DNA from: Scatavimonas merdipullorum
Lineage (GTDB): Bacteria > Bacillota > Clostridia > Oscillospirales > Acutalibacteraceae
Assembly (NCBI GenBank): GCA_018712865.1
Contig: DVGH01000064.1
Coordinates: forward strand, 1-20,486
Direction of reading: 5' to 3'
Length of the DNA: 20,486 nucleotides
The notes below the pieces were generated by a model. That model had not been told where the DNA came from, made no database searches, and saw only the letters and a list, made by a program, of their open reading frames with translations. The position numbers and the translations under genes were made by a program. This document shows, piece by piece, positions 1 to 8,354 of this stretch (positions within the stretch are counted from its first letter, which is position 1; the number at the start of each line of letters is the position of its first letter).

Positions 1-2
1 TG

Positions 3-473
3 GTTTTTAACCCCCTAGCTGATTTTGACGATGTTTTTGCTTATATAAAATATACGGCACAGCGGCAGGAGATGGATGCGTATATTCCTCTGTTGACAGA
101 ATTATTTGAAGATGCGTATATTTTAAATGCAGATACCTCTGTTTTTCCGGATTTTCCTCCGAAAGAGGGTTTTACCTCCGTAAGCTTTGTCGTTGAAAAT
201 CTTCCGGAAAACACAGAATGGGTAATTGTAGTAAAAAACAGTGAAACCGGAGCGTTATCTTCGATTTGTGCGGATAAAACCGGCAACACGCAAATGATTC
301 TGCCAAAGGGTAAACTGATGTTCAGATTCCAGGAGCTGCGTGACGGTGTGCCAAAAGTCTATTCGATCCTTTCAGAGGAAGAGGATCCAGACGTATTTAC
401 CGCGTTGGAGGACAGTATGACAATTACATTTGACTACAATACACTTACACCTGTGCAGCCAGCGGCAGCGTAG
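3..473 (+). CDS. Unrecognised protein, C-terminal part (5' end outside window)
   Basis: The reading frame is open from the first bases of the window (codon phase begins at base 3), through the first internal ATG at 72, to a TAG stop at 471-473, so this is the last ~156 residues of a longer protein. I do not recognise a family. The visible part is acidic and looks globular: an aromatic/acidic start (FDDVFAYIKY), a central stretch of alternating hydrophobic residues that suggests beta strands (VSFVVENLPENTEWVIVV), and a tail ending PVQPAAA. There is no membrane segment, Cys cluster or nucleotide-binding motif. It converges on the minus-strand kinase gene and shares a hairpin terminator with it. 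That it is a real gene rests on the long open frame without stops and ordinary composition; the function is unknown. Confidence 0.6.
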   Translation, partial: VFNPLADFDDVFAYIKYTAQRQEMDAYIPLLTELFEDAYILNADTSVFPDFPPKEGFTSVSFVVENLPENTEWVIVVKNSETGALSSICADKTGNTQMILPKGKLMFRFQELRDGVPKVYSILSEEEDPDVFTALEDSMTITFDYNTLTPVQPAAA

Positions 474-577
474 TATTTAACCTTTAATTGTCTGCTGCAC
501 AAAAAGGCTGTATTCTGGCATGATGTGAGTAAAGCAACGCATAATTGAAAGGTGTATTTTGAAAAATACGTTATAAA

Positions 578-624
578 AAACGGCCTTGCGCCCAGATATA
601 CAAAATCTGGGCGCAAGGTCGTTT
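578..624. terminator. Intrinsic terminator between convergent genes
   Basis: An inverted repeat has arms at 578-597 and 605-624 and a 7-nt loop; there is one mismatch (583/619), which is a G-U wobble in the plus transcript. A run of six A at 575-580 gives a strong U-tract on the minus-strand transcript, so it should mainly stop transcription from the kinase gene, about 120 bp past its stop codon. The plus side has only a short TTT, but the stem may also stop the incoming plus gene. The rest of the 474-743 gap holds nothing else I can name; a T-rich stretch lies at about 686-700. Confidence 0.75.
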
Positions 625-743
625 CATCATCCTATTTATTAAGCAACCAGGCAGCTGTGCATGGCACAAAAGCCGCCGGGTTACTCTTTTTTTATTTTTT
701 ACAGATCATACCGTATACAGGCCATGCCTCTTGGAGAGATAAA

Positions 744-1496
744 TTATTCGTAATCCACCACGTTAATCCATTTGGAAAGCAATTCTTTTTCTTCTTCAAT
801 GCCTTTGACCATCTGTGTGGCTGCTACAATTGGCAACCATTGCTGGACATATTGCTTTGCCGTATTGCTTTTTTCACAAAACAGGTTCATATACATTTCT
901 GCAAGCTCCGGCTGCTTTAATGAAAAAAGCAGATAGGTTCTTGCTGCATCTGCCGAAGCATTTCCCTGTGTTGCGTGGGACCAGTCAATAATATAGGCTT
1001 TACCGCTGCTGTCTATAATAATATTACTGGGGTTAAAATCGCCGTGGCAAACCTTGGCATGCTTGGGCATGGATTCCACGCGTGTATGCAGCTCGTAACG
1101 GATGGTTGCGCTTACCGTATCGCGCAAACTGGATATCTTACGGTTCATTTTGTCCTTCTGCTTGTTGAGCAGCGGCGCGCGCATACTGTGCACCTGCAGC
1201 TGCAGGTCGACAAAATCGTTCATATACTTTTCTATATTGTCGGGGTCTTCATCCATCATTTGCTGCAGAGTCTTCCCCTCAATATATTGCAGCGTAATCG
1301 CCCATTTGCCGTCTAAAATAGAAACCGCGCGGATTTCCGGAATTGCAAGACCAGTTTCTTCTACTCTGGCATGGTTGAGCGCTTCGTTTAAAACGTCAGA
1401 TTTCGGATATTTTTCACTGAATACCTTTACTACATTGTCACCGTCTTTATAAATGACTTTGTCTTTACGCTCTGCAAGTATTTTTTCAAAATTCAT
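744..1496 (-). CDS. APH-fold small-molecule kinase (TIGR02172-like)
   Basis: This 250-residue protein has the fold of aminoglycoside/choline kinases. The catalytic loop HGDFNPSN is at residues 151-158 (Asp153 as catalytic base, Asn158 for metal) and the metal-binding IIDW at 169-172 (Asp171); the N-lobe strand VVKVF around Lys24 is the likely ATP-binding lysine. The length is typical of the short phosphotransferase family found in many gut Firmicutes and Fibrobacter (TIGR02172, from memory). Its substrate is unknown; an APH fold alone is not evidence of antibiotic resistance. The ATG start has an AAGGGG Shine-Dalgarno just upstream (about 1504-1509). It is monocistronic, between a terminator on each side. 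A palindrome at the presumed transcription start (1536-1557) suggests a repressor. Confidence 0.8.
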   Translation of the reverse strand: MNFEKILAERKDKVIYKDGDNVVKVFSEKYPKSDVLNEALNHARVEETGLAIPEIRAVSILDGKWAITLQYIEGKTLQQMMDEDPDNIEKYMNDFVDLQLQVHSMRAPLLNKQKDKMNRKISSLRDTVSATIRYELHTRVESMPKHAKVCHGDFNPSNIIIDSSGKAYIIDWSHATQGNASADAARTYLLFSLKQPELAEMYMNLFCEKSNTAKQYVQQWLPIVAATQMVKGIEEEKELLSKWINVVDYE

Positions 1497-1535
1497 AAGA
1501 ATTCCCCTTTCCGGTATAGCCTTTATGTTAGATTC

Positions 1536-1557
1536 AAAGATACCGGCTGGTATCTTT
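1536..1557 (-). promoter_or_regulatory. Palindromic operator-like site at the kinase promoter
   Basis: AAAGATACC and GGTATCTTT form a perfect 9-bp dyad around a 4-bp centre. On the minus strand a TATAAT box lies just upstream at 1562-1567, so the dyad would cover the transcription start. I saw no convincing -35 box. Dyads of the form GATACC...GGTATC are often targets of TetR-family repressors (inference). The plus strand also has TTTTTT at the end of the dyad (1555-1560), so a weak plus-strand terminator is an alternative. Confidence 0.4.
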
Positions 1558-1737
1558 TTTAATTATACTACAACCTTCGCGCATTGTATAGTTAAAATAC
1601 CATAAAATATTGTGCGTGATTTTTGTTTAATAATACACAATTACCAATATCATCCCTGCTATTTGTATGTTTTTCCTCAAAAGCCTTCAAAAAATGCAGC
1701 AAGCATGCCGTACGGCCCGCTGCAAAAGGCCTAAGGC

Positions 1738-1773
1738 AAAAATCAGGTGCGTTTGTGGACACACCTGATTTTA
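1738..1773 (-). terminator. Intrinsic terminator of adhE
   Basis: The arms AAAATCAGGTG (1739-1749) and CACCTGATTTT (1762-1772) surround a 12-nt loop. In the minus-strand transcript the stem runs into a U-tract (five A at 1738-1742 on the plus strand). It begins 15 bp past the adhE stop codon. The remaining part of the 1497-1786 gap is the kinase leader and promoter. Confidence 0.85.
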
Positions 1774-1786
1774 TCTGTCAAACAGC

Positions 1787-4417
1787 TTATTTACCGTAAT
1801 AGGCTTTCAGGTACATATCTTTGATTTCGCTCATCAGCGGATATCTGGGATTTGCACCCGTGCACTGGTCGTCAAAAGCATTTTCGACCATCTCGTCCAG
1901 GGTTGCAAGGAAATCTTCCTCCCGAATGCCGTAATCGGCAATCGTCTTTTTAATGCCGACCTTTTCCTTGAGCTGATCAATTGCAGCAAGGAATTTTTCA
2001 AAGGTATCCTGATCGTCTTTCCCGGAAATACCGCAGAAGTTTGCACACTCTACATATCTTTCCAGACAATGCGGATATTGATACTGTGGGAACGTACCCA
2101 TCTTTGTGGGAACCGCAGAAGCATTAAAGCGCATAACATACGTAATCAGCAATGCGTTGGCTACACCATGCGGAAGATGGTGGTATGCGCCGAGCTTATG
2201 CGCCATGGAATGACAAACACCAAGAAATGCATTTGCAAATGCCATACCGGCCATGGTGGACGCGTCCGCCATTTTTTCCCTTGCAACCGGATCGTCCGCA
2301 CCCTTTTCATAAGCAGCCGGTAAATATTTAAAGATATTCTTCATTGCCTTGAGTGCAAGGCCGTCCGTATAATCTGTTGCCATGACAGAGGCATAAGCCT
2401 CCAGCGCATGAGTCAATGCATCAATACCAGACGCGCTGGTCAAGCCCTTGGGCTGGGTCATCATATTATCCGCATCAATAATGGCCATGTTGGGCAAAAG
2501 CTCATAGTCGGCAAGCGGGTATTTTACACCCGTTGTCTCGTCTGTAATAACGGCAAACGGCGTTACCTCGGAACCTGTACCAGAAGAGGTCGGGATGGCT
2601 ACAAAGAAAGCCTTTTCACCCATTTTGGGGAACGTGTACACCCTTTTACGGATATCCATAAAGCGCATAGCCATATCCATAAAGTCAACTTCCGGATGCT
2701 CATACATTACCCACATGATCTTCGCCGCATCCATTGCACTGCCGCCGCCCAATGCGATAATGACGTCCGGTTCAAACGAAGCCATTGCCTTTGTGCCTTC
2801 CTTTGCACAGGCAAGCGTCGGGTCGGGTGCAACCTCATAAAAGCATGTATGCTGGATTTGCATTTCATCGAGCTTATCCTGGATAGGTTTGACATAGCCG
2901 TTTTTATAAAGGAAAGAGTCTGTAACGATAAAGGCCTTTTTCTTACCCATCACCGTGCCAAGTTCATCCAAAGCAACCGGCATGCAGCCTTTTTTGAAAT
3001 AAACCTTCTGTGGTGTCCTAAACCAAAGCATGTTCTCTCTCCTTTCGGCAACCGTTTTAATATTGATAAGATGCTTTACACCAACATTTTCTGAAACGGA
3101 ATTGCCGCCCCAGGAGCCGCATCCAAGCGTAAGCGAAGGCGCAAGCTTGAAATTGTAAAGATCGCCGATACCGCCATGGGAAGACGGTGTGTTGATTAAA
3201 ACGCGGCAGGTCTTCATAGCCGCTGCATGCTTTGCAATTTTTTCAGATTGGGCAGGATGGATATACAAAGAGGAGGTATGCCCATAGCCGCCGTCTGCAA
3301 CCAGACGCTCTGCCTTTGCAATTGCCTCGTCAAAATCCTTGGCCTTATACATGGCAAGCACCGGGGACAGCTTTTCATGTGCAAACTCTTCAGAAATATC
3401 TACAGATTCTACTTCGCCGATCAGGATTTTTGTATCCTCCGGCACATCAACGCCGGCAAGCGCAGCAATTGTATGCGCTTTCTGTCCAACAATCTTTGCA
3501 TTCAAGGCGCCGTTAATAATGATTGTTTTCCTGACTTTGTCCAGTTCATCGCCTTTCAGGAAATAGCAGCCGCGTTCTTTAAATTCTTTTTTGACTGCGT
3601 TGTACACCTTGGAAAGAACCGTAACGGACTGTTCGGAAGCGCAGATCATACCATTGTCGAAGGTTTTGGAATGAATAATAGAATTGACGGCAAGCTGAAT
3701 GTCCGCTGTATCGTCAATAATAACAGGCGTATTACCAGCGCCAACACCCAAAGCCGGCTTACCTGAGGAATATGCCGCCTTGACCATGCCGGGACCGCCC
3801 GTTGCAAGAATGGTATCGGAGCTTTTCATGACCTCGTTTGTGAGCTCAAGGGAAGGTACGTCGATCCAACCGATAATCCCTTCCGGCGCACCGGCAGCAA
3901 CTGCGGCATCCAGCACAACCTTTGCCGCTGCAATGGTACATTTTTTGGCGCGCGGATGGGGACTGATAATAATGGCGTTCCTTGTTTTTAAGCTGATCAG
4001 CGCTTTAAAGATTGCGGTAGAGGTGGGGTTTGTGGTGGGAATAACCGCTGCGATCAGGCCAATTGGTTCTGCAATCTTTTTAATACCGAAGGCCTTGTCT
4101 TCTTCTATTACGCCGCAGGTTTTTGTATCTTTATATGCATTGTAAATATATTCCGCCGCGTAGTGATTTTTAATAACCTTATCCTCAACAACGCCCATGC
4201 CCGTTTCTTCCACTGCCATTTTTGCAAGCGGTATGCGCTGCTTGTTGGCAGCCAGCGCAGCGGCATGAAAGATTTTGTCTACCTGTTCCTGCGTATAGGT
4301 AGCAAACACCTTTTGCGCCTGCCTCATTGCATGCATTTTTGCAACCAAGGCGTCGACATTGTCAATCAGTTCGGGCGCCTGTGCGTTTGTCACTGCAGTT
4401 TTTTCATTGTTCGCCAT
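1787..4417 (-). CDS. adhE: Bifunctional acetaldehyde-CoA/alcohol dehydrogenase AdhE
   Basis: AdhE reduces acetyl-CoA to acetaldehyde and then to ethanol, using two NADH; it regenerates NAD+ in fermentation and usually forms long filaments (spirosomes). The start is ATG 4417, giving 876 residues starting MANNEKTAV, because a perfect AGGAGG lies 8 nt upstream (4426-4431); an in-frame ATG at 4450 has no such site. Residues ~10-430 are the aldehyde dehydrogenase half, with the catalytic cysteine in GMICAS (about Cys259). Residues ~465-870 are the iron-dependent alcohol dehydrogenase half: GGGSAMDAAK, TSSGTGSEVTPF and the iron ligands Asp666, His670, His736 and His750 (DALTH, CHSMAHKL, HLPHG). All key residues are present and the length matches the family. 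It is a single-gene unit with its own promoter and terminator, and the Rex-like site suggests control by the NADH/NAD+ ratio. Confidence 0.97.
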   Translation of the reverse strand: MANNEKTAVTNAQAPELIDNVDALVAKMHAMRQAQKVFATYTQEQVDKIFHAAALAANKQRIPLAKMAVEETGMGVVEDKVIKNHYAAEYIYNAYKDTKTCGVIEEDKAFGIKKIAEPIGLIAAVIPTTNPTSTAIFKALISLKTRNAIIISPHPRAKKCTIAAAKVVLDAAVAAGAPEGIIGWIDVPSLELTNEVMKSSDTILATGGPGMVKAAYSSGKPALGVGAGNTPVIIDDTADIQLAVNSIIHSKTFDNGMICASEQSVTVLSKVYNAVKKEFKERGCYFLKGDELDKVRKTIIINGALNAKIVGQKAHTIAALAGVDVPEDTKILIGEVESVDISEEFAHEKLSPVLAMYKAKDFDEAIAKAERLVADGGYGHTSSLYIHPAQSEKIAKHAAAMKTCRVLINTPSSHGGIGDLYNFKLAPSLTLGCGSWGGNSVSENVGVKHLINIKTVAERRENMLWFRTPQKVYFKKGCMPVALDELGTVMGKKKAFIVTDSFLYKNGYVKPIQDKLDEMQIQHTCFYEVAPDPTLACAKEGTKAMASFEPDVIIALGGGSAMDAAKIMWVMYEHPEVDFMDMAMRFMDIRKRVYTFPKMGEKAFFVAIPTSSGTGSEVTPFAVITDETTGVKYPLADYELLPNMAIIDADNMMTQPKGLTSASGIDALTHALEAYASVMATDYTDGLALKAMKNIFKYLPAAYEKGADDPVAREKMADASTMAGMAFANAFLGVCHSMAHKLGAYHHLPHGVANALLITYVMRFNASAVPTKMGTFPQYQYPHCLERYVECANFCGISGKDDQDTFEKFLAAIDQLKEKVGIKKTIADYGIREEDFLATLDEMVENAFDDQCTGANPRYPLMSEIKDMYLKAYYGK

Positions 4418-4527
4418 AAGATAGGCCTCCTCAGTTCTTGTTTTTTTCATGCGTACGCCTGCGCAAAACAGGCTGGTTGAGCAAATTGCAAAGCGTTGTT
4501 TTACAGGTTTTGCTTTGCTTTGTCCCT

Positions 4528-4556
4528 ATTATAAATGATTGTTAAAAAATTGTCAA
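4528..4556 (-). promoter_or_regulatory. Sigma-A promoter of adhE
   Basis: Read on the minus strand this is TTGACA (4551-4556), a 17-bp spacer, and TATAAT (4528-4533): a full match to the vegetative consensus with ideal spacing. It would start transcription near 4521 and give a leader of about 100 nt before the ATG at 4417. No riboswitch fold was recognised in the leader. Confidence 0.85.
4539..4556 (-). promoter_or_regulatory. Rex-like operator overlapping the adhE -35 box
   Basis: The plus strand reads TTGTTAAAAAATTGTCAA. The clostridial Rex consensus is TTGTTAA-N4-TTAACAA, so the left half-site is exact and the right half has two mismatches. It covers the -35 element and spacer of the adhE promoter, where Rex, an NADH-sensing repressor, usually binds in front of adhE. 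The site type and gene agree with known Rex regulons; binding itself is inferred. Confidence 0.5.
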
Positions 4557-4894
4557 TATCTATTTTTTCTGTTCAAACCGGTAAAAGAGCCCTTGTATTT
4601 TTTTACTTTTTTCATTTGCGGCTATGTTTTTGTATTTTTTCATATAAACAAAAAATTTCGCATGTAAAATTGTTTATTTTACATACGGAACTTTTTATAG
4701 CCCTTGCAATTCCACAATATATTCCTTGTACCCCGTCTTAGGATTTGTAAAAAATATAGAAAATATACTTTTTTTAAAAATGCGGGCTTTGCGCGCTTTA
4801 AAAATCCCCTTCGCTTGCAGCAAAAGTGTGCTGTGTTTTCCTTTTTACTATATAAAAATGTGGCAATCCTTTGCCATGTGCCTGAAACTAAAGC

Positions 4895-4924
4895 AGGCGG
4901 CTCCCACATAAGCGGGAGCCGCCT
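4895..4924 (-). terminator. Terminator of the VOR operon
   Basis: The perfect 11-bp arms AGGCGGCTCCC (4895-4905) and GGGAGCCGCCT (4914-4924) have an 8-nt loop. On the minus strand the stem is followed by a moderately U-rich GCTTTAGTTT. It lies about 20 bp past the stop of the last operon gene. Between it and the adhE promoter (4557-4894) the sequence is A+T-rich and I see only a short hairpin TGGCAA/TTGCCA at 4861-4876. Confidence 0.8.
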
Positions 4925-4946
4925 AACTGCAATTCATAACGATACG

Positions 4947-5957
4947 TCAGGATTTTGGCAATACGACGGTTTTGTCGTCATGCAAAATGGAATCGGGAAT
5001 CTGCACGCCGATCTTTTCTGCCGTCTGCGTATTGACATAGGTAGTGGGATTATCCAATACCTGAACCGGCAGGTTGGACACAGGCGTCCCCTTTAGCACC
5101 TGGTCTGCCATATTGGCTGTTTCAATCCCAAGCTCTTCATCGGAAACCCCGATACAGGCAAGCCCGCCGTCTTGGACCATAGCTTCCGACCCCACATAGC
5201 AGGGGATTTTTGCATCGCGTGTGACCTGCGCCAAATCGTCCATTGCGTCTGCCACCGTATTGTCCGCAGGCGTTAAGATCGCGTTGACCCTGCCTGCAAG
5301 AGCTTGAGCCGCCTGATGTACATCAGAAGAGGCGCTTACGCCGGCTTCTACGCACGCGATCCCTTTTTCCGTACAATACGCCTTTGCCTTTGCAACGGCC
5401 GCCGCCGAGCTTGCTTCTGTGCTGTTATAAAGCAGCCCAAGCGTTTGAAGGCCCGGCGTAACGGTAAGGGCCATATCTATTATTTTTTCCACTTGCAGGG
5501 CATCTGCGGTTCCGGTAATGTTTTTGTCCGGCTTTTCAAGGCTTGTAGTAAGGCCCGCCGTAACCGGATCGCTTACCGCTGCAAACAAAACGGGCACTTT
5601 ATCGGCAATTTTGTGCGCTGCAACTGCGGCCGGTGTGGAAATAGCAATCACCACATCTTTTTGATCTGCTGCAAATCCATCCAGAATCGATGTGAGCGCT
5701 GCGGTTTCACCCTGCGCACTGCAGGTTTCGATCTGTACATTTTGCCCTTCCTGATAGCCGAGCTTTTTAAGCTGCGCAAGGATAGAATTGCGGATGGCAT
5801 TAAGCGAAGAATGATCGGACATCTGAACGATCCCGATTTTTTTTACCGCTTCCGCCGGTGTGCCGGAGCCTGAAGAAACCGCCTGGTCGTTGGAGCATCC
5901 GGAAAACATTCCCAGACAGACAAGCGCCGCAAATAGCAATGCAAGTGCCTTTTTCAC
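4947..5957 (-). CDS. ABC-type substrate-binding lipoprotein (PF04392-like)
   Basis: This is a predicted extracellular lipoprotein of 336 residues. The best start is the GTG at 5957: TGAGG lies 8 nt upstream (5966-5970), whereas an earlier in-frame GTG at 5966 would overlap that site. A Lys-Lys start, a hydrophobic stretch and FSGC make a lipoprotein signal with lipidated Cys at about residue 21, followed by a Ser/Gly-rich linker. The body (KKIGIVQMSDHSSLNAIR..., then VIAISTPAAVAAH, PVLFAAVSDPVTAGL, and the late YVNTQTAEKIGV) matches the ABC_sub_bind family (PF04392), the group of TrpX. The ligand is unknown; tryptophan-like or other small amino-acid-type ligands are typical. It begins 17 bp after the gamma subunit stop, so it appears to be the last gene of the operon. 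No permease or ATPase partner is in the window. Confidence 0.85.
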   Translation of the reverse strand: MKKALALLFAALVCLGMFSGCSNDQAVSSGSGTPAEAVKKIGIVQMSDHSSLNAIRNSILAQLKKLGYQEGQNVQIETCSAQGETAALTSILDGFAADQKDVVIAISTPAAVAAHKIADKVPVLFAAVSDPVTAGLTTSLEKPDKNITGTADALQVEKIIDMALTVTPGLQTLGLLYNSTEASSAAAVAKAKAYCTEKGIACVEAGVSASSDVHQAAQALAGRVNAILTPADNTVADAMDDLAQVTRDAKIPCYVGSEAMVQDGGLACIGVSDEELGIETANMADQVLKGTPVSNLPVQVLDNPTTYVNTQTAEKIGVQIPDSILHDDKTVVLPKS

Positions 5958-5974
5958 GTTTTTCACCTCAGAAT

Positions 5975-6520
5975 TTATGTATCGCTGTAATGCATTCCAA
6001 TCTCAAGTGCTTTGCGGTTTGCACCCAACAAGTGCTGTTTTCTTGCGGGCACACATTTTTCAACCGCTTTGTCAAGCGACTGTGCGCTGCAGAAGCCTGT
6101 TTCTTTAAAAAGCTTGCCTACCAGAATCATATTGGCCAGGCCTTTCAGTTCGTTTTCTTCTGCAAGCTTTGTCGCAGGCACATAAAAAACGCGGATATCT
6201 GTACGTTCTACCTTTTTATGAATCAGGGAGCTGTCCACTATGACGACGCCGCCTGCTTCCACGCTGTCAACAAATTTATCCAGCGAGGGCAGGTTCATTG
6301 CTACAAATACATTTGGGTTGGTCACCAGCGGAGAGCCGATTGGCACATTTGAAACACAAACGCTGCAATTGGCCGTGCCGCCGCGCATTTCAGGCCCATA
6401 GGACGGCAGCCAGGAAATTTCTTTTTCCTCCATTAATCCGCCGTAGGCGATCACCTTGCCTGCAAACAGAATGCCCTGTCCGCCAAAGCCTGCCAGCAAC
6501 ATATTATAATTTACGCTCAT
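5975..6520 (-). CDS. 2-oxoacid:ferredoxin oxidoreductase, gamma subunit
   Basis: This 181-residue protein is the small catalytic-domain subunit of PFOR-type enzymes (POR_N/gamma family, PF01558). Near the N-terminus GFGGQGI (11-17) is the glycine-rich CoA/cofactor-side loop, and SYGPEMRGG (40-48) is the other signature of the family. It acts in the cytoplasm with alpha, beta and delta subunits to convert a 2-oxoacid and CoA to acyl-CoA, CO2 and reduced ferredoxin. Its ATG overlaps the beta subunit's TGA (ATGA, 6517-6520), so translation is almost certainly coupled. The length is normal for the family. Substrate choice cannot be read from this subunit; the alpha subunit suggests branched 2-oxoacids. 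Confidence 0.92.
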   Translation of the reverse strand: MSVNYNMLLAGFGGQGILFAGKVIAYGGLMEEKEISWLPSYGPEMRGGTANCSVCVSNVPIGSPLVTNPNVFVAMNLPSLDKFVDSVEAGGVVIVDSSLIHKKVERTDIRVFYVPATKLAEENELKGLANMILVGKLFKETGFCSAQSLDKAVEKCVPARKQHLLGANRKALEIGMHYSDT

Positions 6521-7272
6521 TGGATTCTTGCCCCCTTTTCCTCATCCTTATAGACGCCCAAGGGATAATACGGAAGCATGTTCTCCCGCAGCCAGTCCAG
6601 GGCTTCTACCGGCGTCATTCCCCAGTTTGTAGGACAGGTGGAAACGACCTCAATGATTGAAAAGCCTTTTTTATCAATCTGGTTCTGAAAGCCCTTTTTA
6701 ATTGCTTTTTTTGCAATATTTACATTTTTCACGCAGTCCACCGTTACACGCTGTGCCAGCGCCACGCCATCAAGCGTAGCCAGAAGCTCACATACGCGGA
6801 CGGGGTACCCTGCGCTGTTTACATCTCTGCCATAGGGTGTAGTTTGCGTAACCTGCCCAGGCAGCGATGTGGGCGCCATTTGTCCGCCTGTCATGCCGTA
6901 TATGGCGTTATTGATAAAGATAACCGTAATATTTTCGCCCCTGGTAGCGGCATGCACGGTTTCCGCCGTTCCAATTGCGGCAAGGTCACCGTCGCCCTGA
7001 TAGGTAAAAATCACATTGTCCGGCTTTGCGCGCTTAAGCCCTGTTGCAACAGCCGGTGCTCTTCCGTGCGGCGCCTGCACCATGTCGCAGGTAAAATAAT
7101 CGTAATTCATAACGGCGCACCCGACCGGCGCTACGCCCACAGCTTTTCCTTCGATCTGCAGTTCGTCAAGCACCTCTGCAATCAGCCTGTGCACAATACC
7201 GTGCGTACAGCCCGGGCAATAGTGAAAGGGAATATCCGCCAGCGCTTTTGGTTTTTCAAATATAACTGCCAT
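6517..7272 (-). CDS. 2-oxoacid:ferredoxin oxidoreductase, beta (TPP) subunit
   Basis: This 251-residue subunit binds thiamine diphosphate and Mg2+: GDGD at 93-96 and the paired asparagines in FINNAIYG (121-122) form the classic GDG-X(~26)-NN motif. Four cysteines, CPGC (19 and 22), Cys52 (VGCAV) and Cys213 (STCP), sit where the related archaeal 2-oxoacid oxidoreductases bind one [4Fe-4S] cluster, so the electron path from TPP to ferredoxin is intact. Its start overlaps the alpha stop by one base (TAATG at 7272). All motifs and the length are typical. The closest functional class is VOR/KOR-type rather than single-chain pyruvate oxidoreductase. Confidence 0.94.
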   Translation of the reverse strand: MAVIFEKPKALADIPFHYCPGCTHGIVHRLIAEVLDELQIEGKAVGVAPVGCAVMNYDYFTCDMVQAPHGRAPAVATGLKRAKPDNVIFTYQGDGDLAAIGTAETVHAATRGENITVIFINNAIYGMTGGQMAPTSLPGQVTQTTPYGRDVNSAGYPVRVCELLATLDGVALAQRVTVDCVKNVNIAKKAIKKGFQNQIDKKGFSIIEVVSTCPTNWGMTPVEALDWLRENMLPYYPLGVYKDEEKGARIQ

Positions 7273-8333
7273 TATTGACCGCCTCCCAGTTTTTCAATTT
7301 CCTGCAGAATTTCTGCGGGAGTGGGGATTACACCGCCTGTTCTTCCAAAGAAGGCAACCGGTTTTTCACAGTTGATTGCAAGCTTAACATCGTCAACCAT
7401 CTGCCCCATGCTCATCTCTACACAAAGGAATTGCTTTGCGCTTTTTGCCGCCTTTCGCAGCGCATCTGTTGGGAAAGGCCAAAGCGTGATCGGACGGATC
7501 AGCCCCGCTTTGATTCCCTTGGCACGCGCTCTGTCCACTGCGCTGTGGGCTACCCTGGAGGAAGCGCCATAGGCTACAACAATGATTTCTGCGTCGTCTA
7601 CCAGATATTCCTGCGCACGCTGTTCGTTTTTCTTGATCTGCTCATAACGTGCAAAGCGTTCCCTGACCAGGCCTTCCAATGCCTGTGGCGTCAGGTAAAG
7701 CGAATTGACCACATTGTGCTTTCTTTTTCCCTGATGGCCGTCTGTTGCCCATGGCTTTGGGGGCAGCGTATTTGCAGAGCCGTCGGGTATTTCCACAGGC
7801 TCCATCATCTGTCCCAACATCCCATCGGCTAAGATCATAGCGGGCATTCTATACTGGTCGGCCAGATCGAACGCGGTTTTGACAAGATCGACCATTTCCT
7901 GCACGGTAGCCGGTGCAAAAACAAGGATCTGGAAGTCGCCATGGCCGGTGGCCTTCGTCGCCTGCCAATAGTCTGCCTGAGACGGCTGGATACCGCCGAG
8001 CCCCGGACCGCCGCGCTGTACATTGATAATGAGCGCCGGAAGGTCTGAACCGGCCATATAGGAAATGGCCTCTGTTTTTAAGCTGATGCCCGGAGAGCTG
8101 GAGCTGGTCATAGCGCGAACGCCGGCGCTGGCTGCTCCAAGCACCATGTTTGCCGCTGCAAGCTCGGATTCTGCTTGTAAATATGTACCGCCGATCTTTG
8201 GCATTTTCTTAGACATGTAGGCCGCAAGCTCTGTCTGCGGCGTGATCGGGTAGCCGAAGAAATGTCTGCATCCCGCCTGGATGGCGGCCTCTGCAAGCGC
8301 TTCGTTGCCCTTCATTAAAAATCTTTCACCCAT
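7272..8333 (-). CDS. vorB: 2-oxoisovalerate-type ferredoxin oxidoreductase, alpha subunit
   Basis: This 353-residue alpha subunit carries the pyrimidine-binding domain and the C-terminal transketolase-like domain of the enzyme. Family signatures are MKGNEALAEAAIQAG (7-21), YPITPQTE (28-35), QAESE (53-57), SSSSPGISLK (77-86) and RGGPGLGGIQPSQ (107-119). From memory this pattern matches the proteins named 3-methyl-2-oxobutanoate dehydrogenase subunit VorB, which oxidise the 2-oxoacids of valine, leucine and isoleucine; 2-oxoglutarate or 2-oxobutyrate as substrates cannot be excluded. AGGAG about 8 nt before the ATG supports the start. It follows the ferredoxin gene by 21 bp and overlaps the beta gene, giving the order delta-alpha-beta-gamma. 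Confidence 0.92.
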   Translation of the reverse strand: MGERFLMKGNEALAEAAIQAGCRHFFGYPITPQTELAAYMSKKMPKIGGTYLQAESELAAANMVLGAASAGVRAMTSSSSPGISLKTEAISYMAGSDLPALIINVQRGGPGLGGIQPSQADYWQATKATGHGDFQILVFAPATVQEMVDLVKTAFDLADQYRMPAMILADGMLGQMMEPVEIPDGSANTLPPKPWATDGHQGKRKHNVVNSLYLTPQALEGLVRERFARYEQIKKNEQRAQEYLVDDAEIIVVAYGASSRVAHSAVDRARAKGIKAGLIRPITLWPFPTDALRKAAKSAKQFLCVEMSMGQMVDDVKLAINCEKPVAFFGRTGGVIPTPAEILQEIEKLGGGQ

Positions 8334-8354
8334 AGTATTATCTCCTATCTGTTC

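Noticed and set aside
744..1496. Aminoglycoside resistance gene
   Set aside because: Only the general APH fold motifs are present; the sequence belongs to a broad small-molecule kinase group with no link to resistance.
2408..3766. Long plus-strand frames (up to 228 codons) opposite adhE
   Set aside because: They are antisense shadows of a gene with all AdhE motifs; composition is Arg/His/Cys-rich and starts lack ribosome sites.
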